A stretch of 64,000 nt of DNA, from assembly GCF_005491705.1 (NCBI RefSeq), contig NZ_CP028092.1, forward strand, positions 496,001 to 560,000. The letters run 5' to 3'. Source of the stretch: Pontibacter sp. SGAir0037 (GTDB lineage: Bacteria > Bacteroidota > Bacteroidia > Cytophagales > Hymenobacteraceae). The position numbers were made by a program, and so were the translations under genes. This document shows positions 1 through 8,580 of this stretch, one piece after another. Position 1 is the first letter of the stretch. Each line of letters opens with the position of its first letter. Under the pieces are notes generated by a model that searched no databases, had not been told where the DNA came from, and saw only the letters and a program-made list of their open reading frames with translations.

Positions 1-1317
1 CAACTCACTTGAGTTAATGTTGGCTTCTCCTGTAACCGTTATCTCGCCTGGAACGACAGTATGATAGATGGCATTTACGCCAAACTTCATGGAGTTCCTG
101 GGGTTTGGGAAAAATTCAAACTCCTGTTTCAGGTTCAAGTCGCGGATGCGGGAGGTAATATCAAAATTGTTGTTATTGGTACTGATCCCAATTTTGTAGC
201 TGTAGTCGCTAAAGATCAGGGAGGTATTCGAGAATAAACGGTCGCTTACCAAATGGCTCCAGCGTAAGGTGCCGGTCGCGTTTCCCCAATCAATGCCAAA
301 CTGATCGCGGAAGCCCAGATTGTCGCGACCGAAGTAGCCTGACACGAACAGCCTGTCTTTCTCAGATAAAGTATAGCTAAGCTTTGCATTCAGATCGTAG
401 AAATACAAGGAGCTGCTTTTAAGATCCTCGTCACCGCTAAGCTTTAAAAACATGTCGGCATAGGTTCTGCGGGCGCTGATCAGGAAAGAAGACTTGTCTT
501 TTTGTATCGGCCCCTCCAGGTTAAGCTTTGCCGATATAAGGCCGATGCCGCCACTTACATGGTAGTCTTGGGTGCTGCCGTCGTTCATTTTAATATCCAG
601 CACCGAAGAGAGCCGGCCACCGTAATCGGCTGGCATACCGCCTTTGTACACGGTTACATCTTTAATAGCATCGGAATTAAACGTTGAGAAGAAACCCAGC
701 AGGTGAGAAGCATTATACACAGGTGCGTCGTCTAGCAGGATCAGGTTCTGGTCTGCGCCACCGCCTCTAACATAAAAGCCTGCATTACCATCACCTGCCG
801 ATTTAATGCCTGGTGTAAGCTGCACCGATTTCAGCACATCCCGCTCACCCATCAGCACGGGAAGGAGGTTGATTTCACGCATATCCAGCTTTTCAACACC
901 GGCCTGCGGACTCCGCACATTCTGGTCGGCACGGGAGGAAGTAACGACTACTTCGTTTAGCTGCCTGCTCTGTTGCTCCAGCAGGATGTTTAGTCGGGTA
1001 TTGTTATTCAGTTCTACTTGTCTTTGCTGCTGTTCATAGCCTACATAATCTATGAGCAATGTATAAGTGGCTGCCGGAAGAGTAAGCGAGAAATTACCGA
1101 ATTCATTGGTGGCAGCACCGGTACCACTCAGTTCAGCCACACGCACAGTAGCGCCAATAAGCGTTTCGCCGCTGGCTTTGTCTTTAATGGCGCCGCTGAT
1201 GGTATACCTGGTGCTTTGCGCCAGTGCATCGGGCACCGGCAGGTTAAAACACAGCAGGCAAAGAAGATGCGCTATAAGTACGGAAGTCTTACGCTGAAAG
1301 AATGGTGTAGGGGGCAT
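1..1317 (-). CDS. TonB-dependent receptor with carboxypeptidase-regulatory domain (partial, N-terminal 439 residues)
   Basis: The frame is open from an ATG at 1317 to the left window edge, so the C-terminal barrel is missing here. Residues 1-36 form a signal peptide ending near DALAQS. A carboxypeptidase-regulatory-like beta sandwich follows to about residue 125, then the plug domain with the typical YVRGGG and LLDDAPVYNASHLLGFF motifs and GGRLSSVLD. Such receptors sit in the outer membrane and import a bound ligand using TonB/ExbBD energy; the substrate cannot be read from the sequence. It is clearly paralogous to the complete receptor at 12226-14538: both share the GGRLSSVLD and YNASHL blocks. 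Any partner gene would lie beyond the left edge. Confidence 0.9.
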   Translation of the reverse strand, partial: MPPTPFFQRKTSVLIAHLLCLLCFNLPVPDALAQSTRYTISGAIKDKASGETLIGATVRVAELSGTGAATNEFGNFSLTLPAATYTLLIDYVGYEQQQRQVELNNNTRLNILLEQQSRQLNEVVVTSSRADQNVRSPQAGVEKLDMREINLLPVLMGERDVLKSVQLTPGIKSAGDGNAGFYVRGGGADQNLILLDDAPVYNASHLLGFFSTFNSDAIKDVTVYKGGMPADYGGRLSSVLDIKMNDGSTQDYHVSGGIGLISAKLNLEGPIQKDKSSFLISARRTYADMFLKLSGDEDLKSSSLYFYDLNAKLSYTLSEKDRLFVSGYFGRDNLGFRDQFGIDWGNATGTLRWSHLVSDRLFSNTSLIFSDYSYKIGISTNNNNFDITSRIRDLNLKQEFEFFPNPRNSMKFGVNAIYHTVVPGEITVTGEANINSSEL

Positions 1318-1439
1318 TTGTAAAGTTTTGCTAGTTCTGATTTATTTGAACTCACTGATTTTAATTTTCCAACGATCTCAGGTTGTATCCTGATATAAAA
1401 GCTGGGTTAAAAAAATATTATATTTTGTATGTTATTGAA

Positions 1440-2117
1440 CTATAGCTTTTTATACAATCTTTTTGCAGCAATCACGATGTCTTGTACCTCCATAACAGGT
1501 TTCTCATAGCCATTGTTTACAACTTGTATCATGGCCAGCCCTAATTCTTTTAGTGTGGATACATACTTTGGAAATAAAGCCCGAAGTGGGGAGTATAGCC
1601 AGTTTATTGCAAAATAAAATTTCCAGGTATTTTTGAGTCCTTGGGTAGGCTTCATGAATCCTGGTCGAAAAGCATATACTTGTCTGAAAGGTAACTGGCG
1701 CAGGTGGTTTTCTGTTTTGCCTTTTACACGTGCCCACATCAAGCGTCCTTTTTCTGTGCCATCGGTTCCGGCACCAGATACATAGCAAAAAGTCATTTCG
1801 GGATTCAGCTTTGCCAGCGTCTCCGCTACATGCATGGTCAGGTCGTAGGTAACGCGGTGGTAGTCTTTCTCATTCATCCCGATGGAGGACGTGCCGAGGC
1901 AGAAAAAGCAGGCATTGTAGGGCTGTAGCTGAGTTTCTATAGCCGAGAGGTTGTAAAAGTTATGGTGAATGATTTCCTTTAGTTTAGGGTGTGTGATACC
2001 GCAGGGCCTTCTGTTGATTACCAGCACCTGTTCTACATCGGGGTGATGCAGGCATTCATGTAATACACCTTCGCCCACCATACCAGTGGCTCCCGTTATA
2101 ATGGCTGTTATTTTCAT
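1440..2117 (-). CDS. NAD(P)-binding Rossmann-fold oxidoreductase, HTATIP2-like
   Basis: 225 residues. The N-terminus reads as a Rossmann dinucleotide-binding fold, with GATGMVGEG at residues 9-17 (GxxGxxG type) directly after the first beta strand and an INRRP segment ending strand 2 that would contact the cofactor. A CFFCLGTSS segment and a YVSGAGTDG segment match the atypical short-chain reductase/NmrA-like proteins related to human HTATIP2. It has no signal peptide, so it is cytoplasmic. The substrate is unknown. It is transcribed alone on the minus strand, with 132 bp separating it from the hydrolase gene upstream (stop of that gene at 2250). Family assignment is good; any specific reaction would be a guess. 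Confidence 0.8.
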   Translation of the reverse strand: MKITAIITGATGMVGEGVLHECLHHPDVEQVLVINRRPCGITHPKLKEIIHHNFYNLSAIETQLQPYNACFFCLGTSSIGMNEKDYHRVTYDLTMHVAETLAKLNPEMTFCYVSGAGTDGTEKGRLMWARVKGKTENHLRQLPFRQVYAFRPGFMKPTQGLKNTWKFYFAINWLYSPLRALFPKYVSTLKELGLAMIQVVNNGYEKPVMEVQDIVIAAKRLYKKL

Positions 2118-2205
2118 GTGTTATGGATGAATGTTCAGGAGTAAATGCTGTTCAGCAGGTATAAAAACTATGAAGGAGAGCGGTGGATGATACCAGGCAT
2201 TGTCT

Positions 2206-2249
2206 TTAAAGAGAAAGGGTTTGATCAGAACCAAACCCTTTCTCTTTAA
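2206..2249 (-). terminator. Inverted repeat terminating the serine hydrolase gene
   Basis: Perfect 18-bp arms (2206-2223 and 2232-2249) with an 8-nt loop, starting directly after the stop codon at 2250. The GGGTTTG core followed by CTCTTT on the minus strand fits an intrinsic terminator, although the U-tract is short. Confidence 0.7.
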
Positions 2250-3557
2250 CTATTTTTTGCTTGCGGAGTCAACGATGGCCTGGTAAACCAGTTTCCGGAA
2301 TTCATTGCCCAGGCCGCCGTGGCTGTTCGGGTACTTTTGCGTGTACAACAGCGCTACTATACCTTCTTTGGGATCTACCCAGTAAGTAGTTCCGAAGATG
2401 CCTCCCCAGTCGAATGAGCCAACGGAAACAGGCGAATTCGCTGCACCTTTCTCTGTGGCAATGCCAAAGCCAAGTCCGAATTTACTGTCGCCGTTATTGA
2501 TTTCTCCAATCTGGTTGGTAGTCATCAGTCGGACAGTACTTTCTTTTAGAATACGACGGCCATTGTATTCACCGCCGTTTAGGAGCATCTGCAGGAAAAT
2601 GGCATAATCGTAGATGGTAGAAGATAAGCCGGCACCACCTGAGTAATACATACCTTTAGCCTTCGGATAGTCCGGCGTTAACCCGCCTTGTGCAGGCATC
2701 GGTACAGTTTCTTTGTTCTGGTTTTCGGTGTATAATTTTACCAAACGCTCCTGCTTTTCCACAGGCAGATAAAACCAGGTGTCGTTCATATTTAAAGGCC
2801 CGAAAATACGGTTCCTGAAGAAAGTATCGAGCGATTGTTTCGACACCACTTCTATCAGGTAGCCTAGCACATCCGTGTTCAGTCCGTAAGTAAACCGTGC
2901 TCCGGGCTGGTGTACGAGGGGTAGCTTTCCAAGTGCTGTAATAGATTTGCCTAAGTTTCCCATCGGGGTGCCAATGCCACTCGGGATGTTATTTTTAGCG
3001 TAGATGGCTACAATCTCTTTACTCCCAATGGACGCATAGCCGATACCTGAGGTATGGGTAAGCAAATCTTTAATGGTGATCTCACGCTTAGCCGGTATTG
3101 TGGTGTAGCTTGAGTCCTGTGCATTAAACTTTTCCAGCACCTGTGGGTTCTTAAAGCTGGGTATGTACTTCGAAATCGGATCTTCAAGTTTCAGCTTCCC
3201 TTCGTCATACAACATCATAACTCCCACGCTGGTGATAGCTTTTGTTTGCGAAGCTATCCGGAAAATATCGTCGCGCTGAAGTTGCGACCGGGCCTCTGCA
3301 TCGTCGTAGCCTGCTGCCTTGTAGTATACTATTTTACCATTGCGGGCAATCAGGCCAATAGCGCCTGGTATGTATCCTTTATCAACATACTCCTGCATAG
3401 CACGATCGATATTTTGCAGGCGTTCACCACTCATACCAACCGTTTCAGGTTTCGCCTCTTTTAAGGTAGCAGTGGCGGTTTTAGTGGCTGTCTGGGCAAA
3501 GGTACTTACACTAAGGACCAGGCAGAGCCAAAGCAGATTCAGTTTTCTGTGAAGCAT
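2250..3557 (-). CDS. Secreted serine hydrolase, beta-lactamase class C / PBP4-like fold
   Basis: 435 residues with a signal peptide at 1-21 (ending STFAQ), so periplasmic. The beta-lactamase-related fold is indicated by the S-x-x-K nucleophile motif SQTK at residues 103-106 (context FRIASQTKAIT), HTSGIGY near 168, and the second active-site tyrosine in FTYGLN at Y224. The usual YxN is here Y-G-L followed by N. Family members are D-alanyl-D-alanine peptidases, esterases or beta-lactamases; which applies cannot be decided from sequence, and resistance should not be assumed. Monocistronic, followed immediately by an 18-bp-stem terminator. Divergent from the sigma factor gene at 3722. Confidence 0.88.
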   Translation of the reverse strand: MLHRKLNLLWLCLVLSVSTFAQTATKTATATLKEAKPETVGMSGERLQNIDRAMQEYVDKGYIPGAIGLIARNGKIVYYKAAGYDDAEARSQLQRDDIFRIASQTKAITSVGVMMLYDEGKLKLEDPISKYIPSFKNPQVLEKFNAQDSSYTTIPAKREITIKDLLTHTSGIGYASIGSKEIVAIYAKNNIPSGIGTPMGNLGKSITALGKLPLVHQPGARFTYGLNTDVLGYLIEVVSKQSLDTFFRNRIFGPLNMNDTWFYLPVEKQERLVKLYTENQNKETVPMPAQGGLTPDYPKAKGMYYSGGAGLSSTIYDYAIFLQMLLNGGEYNGRRILKESTVRLMTTNQIGEINNGDSKFGLGFGIATEKGAANSPVSVGSFDWGGIFGTTYWVDPKEGIVALLYTQKYPNSHGGLGNEFRKLVYQAIVDSASKK

Positions 3558-3721
3558 ATAGTTGCTATGTTTATATCCTAAGAAAGGTAGTAATTAATTA
3601 CTTTTTTTCAATACTTAATGCTGTACTATAGAGGTTGAAAAAATAGTTTGGCTGCACTGTCATATTTTAGCGGCTCTGGTAACTAATCTGATAAAGTGTC
3701 TAAAAGGCCGCTTAAAACCAC

Positions 3722-4240
3722 ATGCAGCAAGAACTGGAAACAAGATTCCTGAACATATTAGATTCTGACAAAGAGAGGATCTTCCGCATTTGCCGGACCT
3801 ATGCCAGTGATGCCGATGATGCACATGATATTTTTCAGGAAGTTGTGTTGCAAATCTGGAAAGCCCTGCCTGATTTCAAAGGACTGGCTGATGTTCGCAC
3901 CTGGGTGTATCGCATTACATTAAATGTATGCTTGCGAAGCAACTATAAGTTACAAAAAAGGAAAAAAAAGCATGTGCAGTTTGATAGCGTTACGCTGGAG
4001 AATGTAGAGGATCCACTGCCGGATATGCCGGGGCAGGAAGCAGCTTTTGCAGCCCTTTATGCCTGTATACAGCAACTTAATGAAACAGACAGATCTATCG
4101 TGCTGCTATTCCTGGAGGATTTACCTTACAAAGAAATAGCTGCTATTACCGGCCTGACAGAGAACCATGTATCCGTGAAGATCAAACGGATCAAAATCAA
4201 ATTATCAACCTGTATAAAACAAATATGCGATGTTAGATGA
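3722..4240 (+). CDS. RNA polymerase sigma factor, ECF (sigma-70 family)
   Basis: 172 residues, normal for an ECF factor. Region 2 spans about residues 15-80, with DDAHDIFQEVVLQIWKAL and the RTWVYRITLN segment typical of region 2.4. Region 4 lies at about 115-165, with LPYKEIAAITGLTENHVSVK forming the helix-turn-helix that contacts the -35 region. It redirects RNA polymerase to a specific promoter set. The last 11 nt overlap the start of the membrane protein gene at 4230, so the two are translationally coupled, which is the usual arrangement for an ECF factor and its controller. The regulon and inducing signal are not visible. Confidence 0.92.
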   Translation: MQQELETRFLNILDSDKERIFRICRTYASDADDAHDIFQEVVLQIWKALPDFKGLADVRTWVYRITLNVCLRSNYKLQKRKKKHVQFDSVTLENVEDPLPDMPGQEAAFAALYACIQQLNETDRSIVLLFLEDLPYKEIAAITGLTENHVSVKIKRIKIKLSTCIKQICDVR

Positions 4241-4799
4241 TGAATTAAAAAGATTGTGGCAGCAAGCGAGCCATGAAGAAGTGGTAAGGTATAATAAAAC
4301 CAGGTTGTTAGATGATCTGAACAAAGAGCTGAAACGAATGGAGAAAGGCTTGAGAAACCGGGACATAAGGGAAGTTGTGGCTGCAATTGCCATTGTGCCG
4401 GCTTTCGGGTTTATAGCTTATGTTAAGGGCGATATATTTTTAATTATTGGAGCCATACTGTTAGTACTAACCTGCCTGCTTATTATTTATAGCTTAAACC
4501 GAGCAAGAAAATATGAGCCAAAAGGCTTGGACACTTCCTTGAGGGATTATCTGCAACAGCAGAAAACATTTGTTGACCAGCAGGCAAAGCTGCTTCAGAA
4601 TGTACTGTATTGGTATATACTACCTTTATTTGTGAGTATGCTTTTTATTGTAAGAGGGTTGTCGCATGAAATATCAGCTTATGCTATTATGGTTTTTCTG
4701 GCTATCGGGCTTTACTACCTGAACCGGGAAGCATTAAAAAAAGACCTTGTGCCGCTACAGGAAAAGTTAAAGGCTGCTTTAGAGGAGTTGGAGGAGTAA
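4230..4799 (+). CDS. Membrane protein coupled to the ECF sigma factor (putative anti-sigma or regulator)
   Basis: 189 residues with no recognised domain. A charged cytoplasmic-looking N-terminus (about 1-45, starting MLDDELKRLW) precedes four hydrophobic segments at about 48-65, 68-88, 126-142 and 147-164; a charged amphipathic stretch separates the second and third, and the C-terminus is a charged helix. The start codon lies inside the sigma gene (11-nt overlap), which implies co-translation. An N-terminal soluble helix region plus membrane segments, right behind an ECF gene, suggests an anti-sigma role, but no zinc-binding anti-sigma motif (HxxxCxxC) is present. The stop is 5 bp from the stop of the convergent EamA gene. 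Confidence 0.75.
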   Translation: MLDDELKRLWQQASHEEVVRYNKTRLLDDLNKELKRMEKGLRNRDIREVVAAIAIVPAFGFIAYVKGDIFLIIGAILLVLTCLLIIYSLNRARKYEPKGLDTSLRDYLQQQKTFVDQQAKLLQNVLYWYILPLFVSMLFIVRGLSHEISAYAIMVFLAIGLYYLNREALKKDLVPLQEKLKAALEELEE

Positions 4800-4804
4800 T
4801 AAAA

Positions 4805-5704
4805 CTAAGCTCTCTTGGCTACCTGCTGCTTCGTCATGCTAACCATATATACCCCTGCAAAAATGAGCAGGGCGTACAGTGCTTTCTGTAGCGTAAACGA
4901 ATCCTTGCCAAACCCGACAGCAATTAAAATAGCCAACACGGGTTGCAGGTAAATGTAAATAGCAACTAAGGTAGGGTTTGCATACTTCAAGGCCCAGGTG
5001 TTAAGCAGGTACGTAATAATAGTTACCCCAATAATCATAAAAGCAATGGCGAGCCAGATTGTAAGCGGAAAGGCACTATAATCGGGGGCCAATAACTGGT
5101 TAAGTCCGAAGGGTACAACTATAACTGCTCCTACAGCAAAAATACGACTCACCACCGTTACCGCTTTATACTTGGCCATCAGCGGTTTTACCAGCACCAG
5201 GTATAAGCCAAAACTGGTGGCGTTTAAAATGATCAGCACATCGCCGAGCCAGTTGCCGGTGCCGGAGGCCGTATGGGAACTGCTGATCAGCAACAGGGCG
5301 CCCAGGCAGGCTACCACAATGCCTGTAATTTTTTTCCAGCCTACCCGCTCTTTCAGGAGCAAAGCCGAGAACAGAAGCACCACCACAGGACTTATAACCA
5401 TCAGCAAAGCAGCATTGATAGGGGCTGTTAGGTTTAGCCCGCCAAAAAAGCAAAGCTGATTAAACGCAATACCTGTAATACCACAGGCAACAGAGCGCAG
5501 GTTGTCAGCCCAACCTCTTATCTTTTCTTTGATCACCAACCTGGAGAAAACGCCGAAAAAGATAGCTGCAGACACCACGCGCAAAATTATAAGACCGTAT
5601 GGCCCCACATAAGCGGGCATTACTTCTTTGGCTATACTATAGTTACTGCCGTAAATCAGGGCAACCAGAAAAAGCGCCGCATGCACCTGCACATTTTTAT
5701 TCAT
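4805..5704 (-). CDS. EamA-family (DMT superfamily) transporter
   Basis: 299 residues, about ten hydrophobic segments arranged as two EamA repeats (roughly 8-140 and 155-290), the standard length and layout for drug/metabolite transporters such as RhaT/YdcZ-like exporters. The first repeat begins with ALIYGSNYSIAKEVMP and contains PINAALLMVISPVVVLLFSA; the second contains LQPVLAILIAVGF, the conserved proline-containing helix. It is an inner membrane carrier, most likely exporting amino acids or other small metabolites; the substrate is unknown. It converges on the sigma-factor operon with almost no intergenic space and no visible terminator. Confidence 0.88.
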   Translation of the reverse strand: MNKNVQVHAALFLVALIYGSNYSIAKEVMPAYVGPYGLIILRVVSAAIFFGVFSRLVIKEKIRGWADNLRSVACGITGIAFNQLCFFGGLNLTAPINAALLMVISPVVVLLFSALLLKERVGWKKITGIVVACLGALLLISSSHTASGTGNWLGDVLIILNATSFGLYLVLVKPLMAKYKAVTVVSRIFAVGAVIVVPFGLNQLLAPDYSAFPLTIWLAIAFMIIGVTIITYLLNTWALKYANPTLVAIYIYLQPVLAILIAVGFGKDSFTLQKALYALLIFAGVYMVSMTKQQVAKRA

Positions 5705-5771
5705 GCGGCAAAGATAAATGCTTTTCTTTCCTTTCCGTATATAGCTCAGTTACGACGCTATATATGCACTT

Positions 5772-6920
5772 ATGATAAACAAGTTACCGCTAACCGTCAG
5801 AAGATCCATTGAGATAATGGGCTTGTTCTTTTTAGGCTGGATTATTGTGCTGGCCAAGGACTTACTGGCACCTCTTTTAATGGCTTTTTTCCTGAGCATT
5901 ATGCTGCTGCCACTTTACCGGTTTTTCCGTAGAAAGAGGTTTCCGGATGTGCTTTCCATAGCTGTCAGTTTGATGGCTTTGATAGTAGTAGTGGGCCTGA
6001 TTGTATGGTTTTTCTCGTACCAGATAAGCAATCTGGTTTCTGACTTTCCTACCATTCAGGCAAATGTTACCAAGCACCTGCAATCGCTCAGTGTTTGGAT
6101 AGAAAATATTACGCCATACTCTACCGAAGAACAGACCAGTTTTATAAGTGAGCAAAGTGGCAGGGTATTGGGCTATGCAGGCAATATGCTAAGTGGGGCA
6201 GCTTTGTCTATAACTAATATCTTTATTTTCCTGGGGCTGCTGCCAATCTATATCTTTCTGCTGCTTTTTTATAAAAACCTGTTGTTGCGTTTCGTTTTTT
6301 TCTGGTTTCCAAAGGACAGCCATAAAAAAGTAGAGGATGCTATGCGGGAGATGGAAGTGATCATTAAGAGTTATCTCTTTGGCTTGCTAATACAGGTTAG
6401 CTACATGACGGTTTTAGTGGGGGGCACCCTGATGATCATTGGTATTAAGCACGCACTGCTCATAGGGGTGATTTTTGCTTTTCTGAACCTGATTCCATAC
6501 GTTGGCGCCTTGCTGGGGAATATCATAGGTGTATTGTTAACGCTTGCCTCTTCGTCAGAATTATGGCCCATAATTACAGTACTGGGCGTAATTGCTGGTG
6601 CGCAGTTCCTGGATAACAATATTCTGATGCCGCGTATAGTAGGCTCTAAAGTTAAAATTAATGCCCTGGCAACCATTGTGGGAGTAATAGTGGGTGGAGA
6701 AATAGCCGGTATTATTGGTATGTTCCTGTCGCTGCCGCTTATTGCCGTATTCAAGATTATTTTCGACCGCACCGAAAACTTTAAGCAATGGGGAGTGCTG
6801 TTTGGAGACGAAAAACCAGCAGTGAGTCCTATGCAGGAGCCGGCTCTGAGAAATGACGATGATCAGGTAAAGCGGCAACTGGAGCGGGAGAATGATATAG
6901 AGCCCACCGGTGAGCAGTAG
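5772..6920 (+). CDS. AI-2E family transporter (UPF0118/PerM-like permease)
   Basis: 382 residues with about eight membrane segments: a tight cluster at the N-terminus (15-90), a soluble periplasmic loop at about 90-150, and a C-terminal bundle to about 345, followed by a hydrophilic tail rich in charged residues. The block IGVIFAFLNLIPYVGALLGN and the later DNNILMPRIVGSKV stretch are the hallmark conserved regions of the AI-2E exporter family. Despite the family name, members also act as Na+/H+ antiporters or have no assigned substrate. The gene is divergent from the EamA gene (67 bp apart) and lies upstream of rarA with a promoter candidate in between. Confidence 0.88.
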   Translation: MINKLPLTVRRSIEIMGLFFLGWIIVLAKDLLAPLLMAFFLSIMLLPLYRFFRRKRFPDVLSIAVSLMALIVVVGLIVWFFSYQISNLVSDFPTIQANVTKHLQSLSVWIENITPYSTEEQTSFISEQSGRVLGYAGNMLSGAALSITNIFIFLGLLPIYIFLLLFYKNLLLRFVFFWFPKDSHKKVEDAMREMEVIIKSYLFGLLIQVSYMTVLVGGTLMIIGIKHALLIGVIFAFLNLIPYVGALLGNIIGVLLTLASSSELWPIITVLGVIAGAQFLDNNILMPRIVGSKVKINALATIVGVIVGGEIAGIIGMFLSLPLIAVFKIIFDRTENFKQWGVLFGDEKPAVSPMQEPALRNDDDQVKRQLERENDIEPTGEQ

Positions 6921-6986
6921 GCTATGTATTGGAGGTGCTACCGCTTGCAGCATGATTTCTGTCTTATCTCTTTCCTCTCAAATTCG

Positions 6987-6994
6987 TAGCTTTG
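6987..6994 (+). promoter_or_regulatory. Candidate -7 element (TAGCTTTG) upstream of rarA
   Basis: Matches the Bacteroidota -7 consensus TAnnTTTG exactly, 29 nt before the rarA ATG. No good TTTG -33 element stands 19-21 nt upstream, so the assignment is weak. Confidence 0.35.
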
Positions 6995-7023
6995 CCTTTA
7001 CCTGACGATTAACAGGAAGAGCT

Positions 7024-8301
7024 ATGGAATTAATGAATCATCCGAATATACCGCTGGCCGAGCGCATGCGGCCACATAACCTGGACCAGTATTACGGACA
7101 AAAGCATTTGGTAGGACCAACAGGTATTTTGCGCCGCTACATAGAAGGCGGTGTAATTCCTTCTATGATCTTATGGGGGCCTCCGGGCGTTGGAAAAACT
7201 ACGTTGGCCAACATTATTGCCAATCAGATGAAGGTGCCTTTTGTTGCACTTAGCGCCATTAATTCTGGTGTGAAAGACATTCGGGAGGTGATAGACCAGG
7301 CAAAAAAGCGGCAAGGCACTGTCCTCTTTATAGATGAAATTCACCGCTTTAACAAATCGCAGCAGGATGCCCTTTTAGGAGCTGTGGAAAAGGGAACAGT
7401 AACCCTGGTGGGTGCAACCACCGAAAATCCGTCTTTTGAAGTGATATCGGCCCTTTTATCGCGCTGCCAGGTATATATACTCAAGCACCTGAACAAAGAT
7501 GAGCTGATAGAACTGGTAGATAAAGCCCTGGCAGAAGATGAGTGGATGCGAAAACGTAATGTGCGCGTGCAGGAATACGAGGCACTTTTAACGATATCAG
7601 GCGGTGATGCCCGTAAGCTGCTGAACCTGCTCGAAATTGTGGCAGAAGGAGTGAAGGGCAATGAAGTAGTGGTGACAAACGAGTTGGTACAGCAGGTGGC
7701 CCAGCAGAACATCGTGATGTACGATAAATCAGGTGAAATGCACTACGACCTGGTTTCGGCTTACATTAAATCGATTCGCGGCTCCGATCCGAATGCGGCC
7801 GTTTACTGGCTGGCGCGTATGATTGAAGGTGGCGAAGATCCTAAATTTATAGCGCGGCGAATGCTTATTGCTGCTTCTGAAGATATTGGGCTGGCTAATT
7901 CCAATGCCTTGCTGATGGCCACTTCCTGCTTTCAGGCGGTGCAGATGATTGGTTACCCGGAGGCAGAAATCATTCTTTCGCAGGCAACCGTATACCTGGC
8001 TACTTCGCCTAAAAGCAATGCCTCATACAAAGCCATAAAGAATGCGCGGGCCCTGGTGCAGCAAACAGGCAACCTGCCAGTGCCTTTGCACATACGCAAT
8101 GCACCAACCAAGCTCATGAAAGAGATTGGCTACGGGAACAACTATAAATATGCCCACGACTACGAAGGCAATTTTGTGCAGCAAGACTTTATGCCTGAGG
8201 GCCTGCGAAACACTATTCTTTACAACCCAGGCCAGAACGCCCGAGAAAACGACATGCGCAAGCAACTAAAAGGGCAGTGGGGCGAGAAGTATAAGTATTG
8301 A
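7024..8301 (+). CDS. rarA: Replication-associated recombination protein A (MgsA/RarA AAA+ ATPase)
   Basis: 425 residues, the usual family length. The AAA+ core shows Walker A GPPGVGKTT at residues 52-60, Walker B LFIDEIHRF near 100-108, and sensor-1 LVGATTENPS. The C-terminal MgsA tetramerisation domain is present (DLVSAYIKSIRGSDPNAA and YWLARMIEGGEDPKFI). RarA remodels DNA at stalled forks and gaps and works with RecA and SSB; it is cytoplasmic. ATG at 7024 is chosen because the conserved LAERMRP segment begins at residue 11; a second ATG at 7033 is possible. Monocistronic. Confidence 0.96.
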   Translation: MELMNHPNIPLAERMRPHNLDQYYGQKHLVGPTGILRRYIEGGVIPSMILWGPPGVGKTTLANIIANQMKVPFVALSAINSGVKDIREVIDQAKKRQGTVLFIDEIHRFNKSQQDALLGAVEKGTVTLVGATTENPSFEVISALLSRCQVYILKHLNKDELIELVDKALAEDEWMRKRNVRVQEYEALLTISGGDARKLLNLLEIVAEGVKGNEVVVTNELVQQVAQQNIVMYDKSGEMHYDLVSAYIKSIRGSDPNAAVYWLARMIEGGEDPKFIARRMLIAASEDIGLANSNALLMATSCFQAVQMIGYPEAEIILSQATVYLATSPKSNASYKAIKNARALVQQTGNLPVPLHIRNAPTKLMKEIGYGNNYKYAHDYEGNFVQQDFMPEGLRNTILYNPGQNARENDMRKQLKGQWGEKYKY

Positions 8302-8321
8302 GAGCTAGAGGGGTAAGTAAA

Positions 8322-8450
8322 TGTGAAGATTTGGAAATTTGAAGATGTGGTAATTCTGAATAATAGATATGTTGCTGGTTAATCTTATCATTACCGAATT
8401 TACACGTTTTCGAATCTTTAAATCTCTAAATCTGCTTCTGTCTATAAAAA
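8322..8450. repeat. Degenerate inverted AT-rich intergenic repeat
   Basis: The left part (about 8322-8350) carries GAAGATTTGGAAATTTGAAG, and the right part (about 8405-8440) read on the other strand gives a similar GATTTAGAGATTTAAAGATT pattern, forming a loose imperfect inverted repeat in the 279-bp rarA-sppA gap. It looks like a decayed intergenic palindromic element. No coding potential is seen. Confidence 0.35.
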
Positions 8451-8506
8451 GGCTTGGTTGGTCGAGTAGTGGGCGAACAGTGGTAAAAGTATTGAACTAT
8501 AAGTGC

Positions 8507-8514
8507 TAATTTTG
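8507..8514 (+). promoter_or_regulatory. Candidate -7 element (TAATTTTG) upstream of sppA
   Basis: Exact TAnnTTTG match 66 nt before the sppA start. The nearest -33-like element (ATTG at 8491-8494) is only 12 nt upstream, so only the -7 half is convincing. Confidence 0.3.
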
Positions 8515-8580
8515 CTTATTGTATATACAGGAGTATATTGGCTCCTGATTGAAAACTAATTCTACAAACGCAACATCTAT

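Noticed and set aside
2250..3557. Beta-lactamase antibiotic-resistance gene
   Set aside because: The S-x-x-K and Tyr motifs define a broad hydrolase family; no class C specific features and no resistance context are visible.
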